A DNA stretch of 45,788 bases from Chloroflexota bacterium. Lineage in GTDB: Bacteria; Chloroflexota; Anaerolineae; Anaerolineales; Villigracilaceae. Under the pieces are notes generated by a model. It worked only from the letters and a program-made list of their open reading frames with translations, did not search any database and was not told the origin of the DNA. Made by a program: the position numbers and the translations under genes. Positions 1 through 7,994 of this stretch are shown here, piece by piece; positions within the stretch are counted from its first letter, which is position 1; every line of letters begins with the position of its first letter. The stretch lies in NCBI GenBank assembly GCA_016191955.1, contig JACPVC010000087.1, positions 1 through 45,788 on the forward strand, in the 5' to 3' direction.

Positions 1-117
1 GGGAACCGTATATTGTATTTCGCCCATACAGGGCATACAATGGAATCGTCCGGGCGGGAAACTAATTTTAGAGATTTGCCGTCTTTCACTCTTAAGAAAG
101 AAAGGAGGTGAAATGTC

Positions 118-567
118 ATGGCAAAAATAGACCAAACCATCGTCATCCACGCGCCTGTGGAGAAAATCTTCAAGTTCATGTCCGATCCCAATAACCTGCT
201 CGAAATCTGGCCCGCCATGGATACGATTCGTAATGTAATCCCAAGCCCAAACGGCGGCTTCAATTTCGAATGGACCTACAAAATGGCTGGCATGCACTTC
301 GACGGCGCATCGGAAACCACCGAGTATGTGCTCAACAAGCGGCACAGCACCCGCAGCAAGAAGGGCATCGAAAGCACCTTCCGCTGGGAATATGAGAGCA
401 TCGCCGAAGGGACGCGCCTGCACCTCGAAGTGGAATACAAAGTCCCCCTGCCGCTGATCGGCAAACTTGCAGAAGCGGTGATCCTCAAACAGAACGAGCA
501 CGAAGCCCACACCATGCTGCACAACCTCAAAGACCGCATCGAGATCGAAATGCCCGTTACCGCGTAG
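118..567 (+). CDS. SRPBCC / polyketide cyclase-like family protein
   Basis: 149-aa ORF with AAAGGAGGTG Shine-Dalgarno upstream; MAKIDQTIVIHAPVEKIFKFMSDPNNLLEIWP is a typical SRPBCC N-terminus. Confidence 0.85.
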   Translation: MAKIDQTIVIHAPVEKIFKFMSDPNNLLEIWPAMDTIRNVIPSPNGGFNFEWTYKMAGMHFDGASETTEYVLNKRHSTRSKKGIESTFRWEYESIAEGTRLHLEVEYKVPLPLIGKLAEAVILKQNEHEAHTMLHNLKDRIEIEMPVTA

Positions 568-648
568 AAACGCCCCGCCCAGACAGTACACCAACAGCCG
601 CCCTCGATGAACGGCGGTTGTTGGCAATCAAACAGCAATACAGGGGAG

Positions 649-676
649 TTGACTTTCAGAACTTGCGCCCTATAAT
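649..676 (+). promoter_or_regulatory. Sigma70/SigA-like promoter
   Basis: TTGACT (649-654), 16-bp spacer, TATAAT (671-676). Confidence 0.6.
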
Positions 677-712
677 TTAATTGGGCGCGGTTCATGCAAG
701 GAGTGAAGTCTC

Positions 713-838
713 ATGCTGAAAGAGGCTGGCTCAACCTCATCAAGGGGATATCAGGGCGATCCTTTAGTGGTTCCCATTTCCAAACCTCAAGCTAAAAAGA
801 AAATACGAAGGGGGGTGATGTTCAGCGGCATTTCCTAG
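713..838 (+). CDS. Putative 41-aa small protein
   Basis: ATG preceded by AAGGAG; downstream of the 649-676 promoter; MLKEAGSTSSRGYQGDPLVVPISKPQAKKKIRRGVMFSGIS; below the ORF track length cutoff. Confidence 0.4.
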   Translation: MLKEAGSTSSRGYQGDPLVVPISKPQAKKKIRRGVMFSGIS

Positions 839-847
839 GTTGTCGGT

Positions 848-1049
848 TTTAACTACTCACCTTACGCAATTTTCACTTTCTTGCGTCCTTCACCCTTCGA
901 CTGCGCTCCTCGTCCTTCGGCAGGCTCAGGATTCACTCGTCGCTCCGCTCAGGGCGGCTGCCGCGCTGAGCGGAGAGCGGGTGCTGAGCGAAGTCGAAGC
1001 ATCGTCCCGCTCGTAGTCGAAGCGTAGGTGTGTAAGGTGAGTTAACTAT
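848..1049. repeat. MITE/REP-like intergenic element with inverted ends
   Basis: TTAACTACTCACCTTACGCA at left and TGTGTAAGGTGAGTTAAC at right; internal CTCCGCTCAG/CTGAGCGGAG and CTTCGACT...AGTCGAAG inverted repeats. Confidence 0.5.
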
Positions 1050-1066
1050 TCGGAAGGAGAATCACC

Positions 1067-3124
1067 ATGAAAAAAATAAACCTTGCGGTCTGCCTCGTGC
1101 TGATCGCCAGTGTCGTCTTGCCGTTTACCAGCACGCAAGCCGCAGCAGACGGGGTGGACGACCTGCGCGGTCGCTGGGACATAGAGGCATTCTTCGCATC
1201 AGAGGAGCCTCTTCCAAACGTAGTCTTATACGTCAATGAAATGCGCGCCAGCACCACCCTCGCAAACACCTACTATGCAAATGGCTGTATGCGTTCAACA
1301 GACACCAACGCCTTTATGCCTTTATCCATCCGCGCCGTGTATGACGCGCAAAACAACGCCTACAATGCGACCATTTACAGTACGGTGATTCCAACGGAGG
1401 GCGAGCCGTTTGTCATCCGCTTCACGGGTATGGTCAATGTGGGCGGGGAGAGCGTAAAGGATGATTCAGCCGGCGGCGCATTGAAGACAGATTTCAACAC
1501 CGGCGAATGGAGCGCCGTCCATCACGACCGGCGCGTCACCAAATGCCCAAGCGTCCGCGATATTGGGCTGGGCGCGCAGGGAGATGTATACACTCATTTG
1601 GATTTGGGCAACAACCATATCTCCAGCGTCTACGAAACCTACACCATCATCGTATCCTCCGGCATGTTGATCGAAGCGCCAGACGGTTCGACGTTCACAG
1701 CGCAGGAATACACCGACATCTTCAGCCCCGATGTAGACTTTGTGGGACGCTTCCGCTTCGTTGGAGACCGTGAAGGTCAACCCATCAGCGGCGGCGTGTA
1801 TAAATTCACCCTGCTGGATATTTTCGGCGACCCGATCCCCGGCACGGAATCAACCGACGTTTGGATGGGATGCAACCAGACCGCGCCCATCAATTTGACA
1901 ACGAACTACGAACCCGGCTCCGGCGTGACCTTGGGCTGGGACGCCGTACCAGACGTCGCCGGTGAATTTGAGCCGATGCACGATCCGCAGATCGGCTTCT
2001 ATCAGATCGGCATCGACCCATTCCATTGGGGAGGCGCGGCTAATTTCGGGTCGAACTTGATCCGCAGCACACAGCACCTTATCCCGTGGAATCCTTTCGA
2101 GCCTGGTTCCACTGGCTTCCCGGATGGATTCAATTATGGCGTGTCGCTCTCCGAATTCGCGGACGGCGATTACAGGATCAACGTCTATGCCTTTGCCGAT
2201 GCCCAGCCCGCGAATGGCGGCGCAGGGCTGGAATGTGATGTGACCGATTCGTCTCACAGCCTGGTGATGAGCAAGCAAGGCGAAGAAGTGACCTTCAACC
2301 GCATCGGTTCGATCTCCGGCTATGTTTTCGATACTGAAGGCAACCCGTTGGGCGGCATCGGCGTGGATGTTGAATTCGGCGGATACGGAACTTGCACCGA
2401 CGAGAACGGGTATTACATGATGCAAGAGATTCCGTTTGGTTCATACAACGTTGTGGCAGGACGTCAATTCTGCGGTGAACATCCGTTCATGGAGCAGATG
2501 CAGACGAATGTACAAGTCGGCGCTACGAATGTGAACTTCATACTGGAGCAGGTACCCGTATATCCATCGGTTCTGCATGTTGTACCTGCCCACCCGGAAA
2601 TTCACGGGCACGAATGGAACCCAGATGCTTTCATCACGATCTATGTGGATGAAGACGACGACCTCACCAATGGCTTCCTCTATACTGCGACCAAGCAAGT
2701 CAACGATGAACCGACCTGGTGCATCGCGCCCTGCTTCGACGTGAGCGGAGTGCCGGAACTGCCGAACGGAATCCTACCGGGGTTCGTAGTGACCATGACG
2801 GATGGAGCCATAACGCGCATCGTCCACACCACGTCGCTGATCTGGGAGGGCACAGACATCGTTGTGGATACGGTCTTCGGCAGGGCGGAGCCGGGTACGT
2901 GGGTCGAGGTCACCTCGCATGGACCTCTTATGGGTCAGCGCCTGGTGCAGGCAGATGAGAACGGATTCTGGACCGCCGATTTCTCCGTGCCGGGCGTTCA
3001 AGATTTCGAGCAGGACGTATTGGATCTCACCCCCGGTTTCCACGGCAGGAGCATCCAATTCGAAGGCAGTATGCCGGATAACGGCACCCTGGCATATTGG
3101 TGGATCGACGAACCTGCGCCATAA
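1067..3124 (+). CDS. Secreted protein with carboxypeptidase-regulatory-like domain
   Basis: 685 aa, signal peptide MKKINLAVCLVLIASVVLPFTSTQAAA; GSISGYVFDTEGNPLGGIGVDVEFGGYGTCTDENGYYMMQEIPFGSYNVV. Confidence 0.75.
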   Translation: MKKINLAVCLVLIASVVLPFTSTQAAADGVDDLRGRWDIEAFFASEEPLPNVVLYVNEMRASTTLANTYYANGCMRSTDTNAFMPLSIRAVYDAQNNAYNATIYSTVIPTEGEPFVIRFTGMVNVGGESVKDDSAGGALKTDFNTGEWSAVHHDRRVTKCPSVRDIGLGAQGDVYTHLDLGNNHISSVYETYTIIVSSGMLIEAPDGSTFTAQEYTDIFSPDVDFVGRFRFVGDREGQPISGGVYKFTLLDIFGDPIPGTESTDVWMGCNQTAPINLTTNYEPGSGVTLGWDAVPDVAGEFEPMHDPQIGFYQIGIDPFHWGGAANFGSNLIRSTQHLIPWNPFEPGSTGFPDGFNYGVSLSEFADGDYRINVYAFADAQPANGGAGLECDVTDSSHSLVMSKQGEEVTFNRIGSISGYVFDTEGNPLGGIGVDVEFGGYGTCTDENGYYMMQEIPFGSYNVVAGRQFCGEHPFMEQMQTNVQVGATNVNFILEQVPVYPSVLHVVPAHPEIHGHEWNPDAFITIYVDEDDDLTNGFLYTATKQVNDEPTWCIAPCFDVSGVPELPNGILPGFVVTMTDGAITRIVHTTSLIWEGTDIVVDTVFGRAEPGTWVEVTSHGPLMGQRLVQADENGFWTADFSVPGVQDFEQDVLDLTPGFHGRSIQFEGSMPDNGTLAYWWIDEPAP

Positions 3125-3290
3125 TAAAGTAATTCGCTTTAACGGTAGATGCAAGGTGACGGTCACTTTGTACGCTCTGTGATGGGGCGCAAATGTGACC
3201 GTCGCCGCATTGACCAGGCGTGAGGTGGCGCAAAGTGGCGTTTTGATTGTAAAATCCTTATATCCAAACTTTAGACATAAGGAAAACGCC

Positions 3291-3728
3291 ATGAAAAATA
3301 AATTATCGTTCCTGATCCTGCTCGCGGCATTGACCGTCTCTTCGCTTGCGTGCAAACTGTTGAATGGCAACCAACCCACACCAGCCGACGCGTCACCAGT
3401 CTCGAACGTCTATATGGCAAGCGACCCGGAGGGTCTCAACAAAACGAACGTCTTCGCCCCGAAGGATGCGATCTATATCTTCTTCGATGCGAACCAGCCG
3501 AAGATCGGCACAGCCTTCGAAGCGCGCTGGTATGTATTGAACCTGCCGGAAGAAGTGGACCCGAACGTTCCCTTCACGACCAACAGCTACATCTACGACG
3601 GCGGCAGTACAACCATCCAAGCCTATATTCAAAGCTCTCACGAGGACGGCTTCGCCCCGTCCTTATGTAAAGTGGAAATTTACATGGACGGCGTCAAGGT
3701 GGCTGAACAGCTATTCAGTATCGAATAA
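3291..3728 (+). CDS. Hypothetical lipoprotein
   Basis: Internal start MKNKLSFLILLAALTVSSLACKLLNG with lipobox LACK; AAGGAAAA upstream. Confidence 0.65.
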   Translation: MKNKLSFLILLAALTVSSLACKLLNGNQPTPADASPVSNVYMASDPEGLNKTNVFAPKDAIYIFFDANQPKIGTAFEARWYVLNLPEEVDPNVPFTTNSYIYDGGSTTIQAYIQSSHEDGFAPSLCKVEIYMDGVKVAEQLFSIE

Positions 3729-3802
3729 GGCCGCGCAAAGACTCGTAATAAATTACCCACAGCATACGTCTACACAAAAACCAGACACATGGAGATTTGT
3801 CT

Positions 3803-4177
3803 ATGAAACTCTTCTACTGGCACTATGGGATCATCGCATGCAGTCTTTCGACCGCGACTTTACACATTATGTGTTACCCGTACTTTGGCTGGCTAGACTC
3901 GATTGTCTTGAACGGCTTTGGGTCACTGGCTTTGTTGGGGGCGTATTTTCTGCCCATCCCCTTCTTTAGAAAAAGGCGTCCCATCGTCTACTGGACGATC
4001 ATCGGTTACACCCTGTTGACCATCGTGCTCTGGATCTTCCTGGGCGATAAGGCGTTCAACTTCGCGAACACCTCCTGGATCGGGTATTTCGCCAAAGTCT
4101 CCGAAATGTTCCTGCTGGTCTTTATGGGATTCGACCTGCCCTTGCGCAAACCCGTTCAGGTTAAAGAAAGGGTATAA
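3803..4177 (+). CDS. Small integral membrane protein, hypothetical
   Basis: Hydrophobic helices; ATG at 3803 within the TTG-started track ORF. Confidence 0.6.
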   Translation: MKLFYWHYGIIACSLSTATLHIMCYPYFGWLDSIVLNGFGSLALLGAYFLPIPFFRKRRPIVYWTIIGYTLLTIVLWIFLGDKAFNFANTSWIGYFAKVSEMFLLVFMGFDLPLRKPVQVKERV

Positions 4178-4656
4178 AGCATCGTAAATATGGCTTTGGC
4201 AAAGTCGCTTGAAAAGCAAGGTAGTTAAGAGCAAAGCTTAACGCGACACCTGCACCGCACTGCGCATGCAGTGCAGGTGAAAGCACGAACAAAGCGAATT
4301 CCGCGAAAAAAACTTGCGTTTTTCGCCGTTTTTGCGTAATTCGCGTTAAGACTTTCTGACTTTGCAACAGCCATGGCATCGTAAAGGATCATGCGACTCA
4401 CCCCGAAATCAAAGTTTCGCAGGTGAGTTTGTTTTTAAGGGCAAATGGGATGCAGATGAAATCGAGATTCTCAACGCAAAGGCGCAGAGCCGCAAAGAAA
4501 AAACATTGATTCTTGGCATCTCCCTGGCACCGCCCGCCAGGGCAGGTGTAGCGGCTTTGCGTTAAAACCGGCGAAAATTCAGCAAGATGGCACTTGCATT
4601 AATTGTTCTTTTGACCTTACGGGAGGTGTGCGCTAAAAGTTTGTAGATGACCTGCT

Positions 4657-4731
4657 CCCTTCGCCGTCCTCGGCGAAGGGTTTACTCGCAGAACGCCGCC
4701 GTCCACAGGATGCTTCGCAAAGGACGGCGGC
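4657..4731. repeat. Pair of strong intergenic hairpins
   Basis: CCCTTCGCCG-tcct-CGGCGAAGGG (4657-4680) and GCCGCCGTCC...GGACGGCGGC (4695-4731). Confidence 0.6.
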
Positions 4732-4799
4732 TTGAGCCAAACTACTAACAGACTTTGAGTGCTCCCTATGGGAGGTGTGCTTGCGAAATCCCCGTCAGT

Positions 4800-5768
4800 T
4801 TAACGGATGGGATTCAGCGTTTCCATGATTTTCTTCCGATACCAAACCCTACCGGATAAATCTTCAAAGAAGCCATTATGCCCGCCGTAACGCTGAACGA
4901 TGAGTTCGGTGGAGGGATGCAGTTTGAGGTCGTAAAAATCCTCGACCGGGATGATAGGGTCATCCTGGGAAGTGATGATCGTGGTTGGGACGGTAAGAGC
5001 CGCAAGCGCGTCATCCAGAACGGCATATTTGCGAAAATAATCTGACGGATTTTTATAGTCGCTGTAACGATTAAGCAGCACTTCGGTCATCCCGGTGATG
5101 GTTTCGAGCGGAAATACATCGTTGAAATCGTACAGGGACGGGTAGAGGGTCTGCTTCTTCAGCAGCGAGCGCGACCAATTCCTGCGGAAGTATCTTTGGA
5201 GAAAGCGATATTTATCAATCGCATAAGTGGACTTTTCGGGGTCGAGGACGGGGCTGATGCTGAAGATGTGGCTCAGGTTTGGGATGGGCTGCCCGGCACA
5301 CTTGCGGGCGATGCGCAGGGCGAAGTTACCGCCCATCGAAAAGCCGATGACGTAAAAGGGAAGTCCACTCTCGTATCCTGCAACTTGTTGAACGGCACCG
5401 AAGACTTCATCCAGCAAAATGGCATAGAACAGACCGGGGTTGAGGTGATGCGTCTCACCGTGGTCGCGGTAATTCAAGCGAAAGACAGAATAGCCGTTTT
5501 CGTAGAGGAATTTGCCAGTGCGCAGAATATAAGCAGAGTTGACGCTGCCTTCCCAGCCGTGCAAGAGCATAACCAGACCTTTTGCCTGCCCGTCGGGTTG
5601 GGGTGAATAAAATCCCTGCAAGCGCACGTCATCGATTGGGTTGAGGATCACTTCCTGGGCATGGGTTAGCACGGGGTTATTGCGCCGCATGCCGAGTTTG
5701 TTACTGGCGAAGAGGGTCTGGGTAAAGGCATTTCTCAGATAGAAGGGCGGAGTGAAGAGGTTGGTCAT
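4800..5768 (-). CDS. Alpha/beta-fold hydrolase (YheT-like)
   Basis: 322 aa; LLHGWEGS, GFSMGGN nucleophile elbow, C-terminal GGHNGF. Confidence 0.85.
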   Translation of the reverse strand: MTNLFTPPFYLRNAFTQTLFASNKLGMRRNNPVLTHAQEVILNPIDDVRLQGFYSPQPDGQAKGLVMLLHGWEGSVNSAYILRTGKFLYENGYSVFRLNYRDHGETHHLNPGLFYAILLDEVFGAVQQVAGYESGLPFYVIGFSMGGNFALRIARKCAGQPIPNLSHIFSISPVLDPEKSTYAIDKYRFLQRYFRRNWSRSLLKKQTLYPSLYDFNDVFPLETITGMTEVLLNRYSDYKNPSDYFRKYAVLDDALAALTVPTTIITSQDDPIIPVEDFYDLKLHPSTELIVQRYGGHNGFFEDLSGRVWYRKKIMETLNPIR

Positions 5769-5981
5769 AAGGCTGGGATTTTATCTGTCACTGATTGGGG
5801 CTGTCAATCTGGCTATCAACATTGGGATTGCAGAATCACAGAACAACCCCTCCCCAGCCCTCCCCAAATGGGGAGGGAGCTTTTTGACCTGTAAAATTTC
5901 TGTGTTTCAATAACAGACTTCGCTTTGCAAACGGATGGGCTTCTGCCCTTTAATGGACGAGTAAGGTAGCTAAATTGGGTG

Positions 5982-7181
5982 TTATAGTGGAAACTCATCC
6001 TGACCAAATGGTTTTGATTCTCCCTCAAAATAATGCATATGCGATTGAAGTTCATCCCAATTCTTTTGATCTTCGTCCGTCCATTCCGGCTTATGCATGT
6101 AAATCAAATCAAGTGAAAATCCTTGGTTAGGGACATAGACTTCCGTAGCGATACCAATTACAGTCGCCCGATCCTTAAACTTGCCTCGTGCAACGAAGCA
6201 TCTTAATAATAGTTCATTAGTTCTGTCTTGACGACTATCACCCAAAGGACAAGCTAAAAACACATAAGTTGCATTATCAGACTTACCTAGCCGTGCACGA
6301 ACTTTGTGTGATTGTTGTAAAAAATCATTATAGGAGTCACCGAGCAACCTTCTTTGGTATCGATGCTCTGACGCCATCTGACGCAAAGCCAATTCTGTAT
6401 CGGATAGGTTTGATCTAGGTTCCAAGGTACCAGCTAATAAATGTTTTGTTATATATTCAATTAAATTATCCCAGACGATACTAACTTTGTCCGCTTCTTT
6501 CTTATTGATATACTGTGGATTCTGCAAAAATTTATCCCAAATGCCTGACCCGATTGAAATAAAATTCGTTGCAGTTGGGAATTCCCGTCCGTTATGCAAA
6601 TATAAAGCTAATAGATCTTCTTCTCCACCTTCGATATCTTTCCATGCACTATTACTAACAAATACAATCTTCTTAGTTAGATATTCAAACAAATCAGGCG
6701 CGGTATCCAGTTCTTCCATGATGATTGAGAACGAAACCTCGTCAAATACATGGACAAATCCTTTACCATAATCTCCAGATGGAATCGGAATTTTTCTTTG
6801 TGAGCCTAAACCAACGACAATTCTATAGATAGTCGGTTCAGAAGGTAAAGTTAATCCAGCTGAACCATCTGCACGAATAACGTACGGCAAAGAGCGTATC
6901 GTTTTCTGAGCACCATATACAGATCTTATTCCGGCATCAATCACTTCGCGCTTCCATCGCTGTATATGATGATCAGAGTCGGACTTGAGCTTACTTTCCT
7001 TTACACTGAAGATAGCAACATTCGATCCAAATACGGTTAATACATCACATAATTCATTCTTGTCTGGTTTTTTGGGGTTCGCATAACTCCATAATGACAG
7101 AAATGATTTACGTGTGACATTGTATACAAATTCCTCAGATTTATTCTGAAAAGTCATTTTAGCAAGAATCCAAGTTTGCAC
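5982..7181 (-). CDS. Hypothetical protein with PD-(D/E)XK nuclease-like N-terminal region
   Basis: 399 aa; NELCDVLTVFGSNVAIFSVKE resembles E-x2-D-x(n)-V-K core; AT-rich relative to neighbours. Confidence 0.5.
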   Translation of the reverse strand: MQTWILAKMTFQNKSEEFVYNVTRKSFLSLWSYANPKKPDKNELCDVLTVFGSNVAIFSVKESKLKSDSDHHIQRWKREVIDAGIRSVYGAQKTIRSLPYVIRADGSAGLTLPSEPTIYRIVVGLGSQRKIPIPSGDYGKGFVHVFDEVSFSIIMEELDTAPDLFEYLTKKIVFVSNSAWKDIEGGEEDLLALYLHNGREFPTATNFISIGSGIWDKFLQNPQYINKKEADKVSIVWDNLIEYITKHLLAGTLEPRSNLSDTELALRQMASEHRYQRRLLGDSYNDFLQQSHKVRARLGKSDNATYVFLACPLGDSRQDRTNELLLRCFVARGKFKDRATVIGIATEVYVPNQGFSLDLIYMHKPEWTDEDQKNWDELQSHMHYFEGESKPFGQDEFPL

Positions 7182-7326
7182 TTAGCATAAGCATTTTATA
7201 TGGAAAGGCTAGACTAGCTCCGCCCCTGCGCTTCCCAAATACAACATTGTTACTTTGATTCGGCATACGAAATTTCCCTGTCGGGTTTGGGGAGGTGTCG
7301 CATAGCGGCGGGAGAGGGTATAGCAA

Positions 7327-7407
7327 TCAGCACTCACTGAACCCGCAGGCGTAGCACTTGCGACAACCTTCTTCTAACACTGCAGCTTTACTAAATTCGA
7401 TCTTAAC
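7327..7407 (-). pseudogene. Stranded fragment of class II RNR C-terminal Cys motif
   Basis: Minus strand reads [26 protein letters not shown]; nrdJ ends [22 protein letters not shown]. Confidence 0.8.
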
Positions 7408-7535
7408 ACACCTAGCCCTTCGATTTGACCATCGCTTTTAGCATGGTTTTCACCACAACAAAGTCCATGTGTTCGAAAGCCACGGATTTTCCTAAAAGAC
7501 TTTCCGTGAAATCCGTATCTTCCGTGTACAACGCT

Positions 7536-7919
7536 CTATTTATTCTTGGTATTACTCCCCTTCGTAAGCCACTTCCCCACCAAGGAACCGAGCCAAGTAA
7601 TCAAAGTCCACGGGAGGAGCGGGGCGAGCAGAATACCCACCAGCCCATACAGACCGCCACCCACCATGAAGATCATCGCCACGGGGGTTGCAATTGCAAA
7701 GGCGATCAGCACCGCCCACCAGGCTTTGTCTGCGGTTTGACGGTTGAGGAAGAGCGAGAGGACTAGTCCGCCCAGGGCACCGGCGAAGAAGAAGTACAAA
7801 TAATCCTGCCACAAGGCATACGGGTTGAACTGTCCAAACCGGAAATAGAACGTGAATACCTGCCAAAGAATGGCGAATACCCCAACTCCCAGCGCCCAAT
7901 ATAAAGTCTTTTTATTCAC
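7536..7919 (-). CDS. Small integral membrane protein, hypothetical
   Basis: Likely GTG start at VNKKTLYWALGVGVFAILWQ; several hydrophobic segments. Confidence 0.6.
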   Translation of the reverse strand: MNKKTLYWALGVGVFAILWQVFTFYFRFGQFNPYALWQDYLYFFFAGALGGLVLSLFLNRQTADKAWWAVLIAFAIATPVAMIFMVGGGLYGLVGILLAPLLPWTLITWLGSLVGKWLTKGSNTKNK

Positions 7920-7944
7920 TATAAATTTTCCTCTCAATAAACAT

Positions 7945-7969
7945 AGGGGCGGGAAGACCCCGCCCCTAC
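7945..7969 (-). terminator. Hairpin downstream of nrdJ
   Basis: TAGGGGCGGG-aagac-CCCGCCCCTA. Confidence 0.5.
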
Positions 7970-7994
7970 ACCAATCTACCAACTTACCAATTTA

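Noticed and set aside
848-1049. CRISPR array
   Set aside because: Repeats are inverted and irregular, with no regularly spaced direct repeats or cas genes in the window.
1507-1773. Overlapping 88-aa ORF inside the secreted protein gene
   Set aside because: Out-of-frame Arg/Pro-rich translation typical of a shadow frame.
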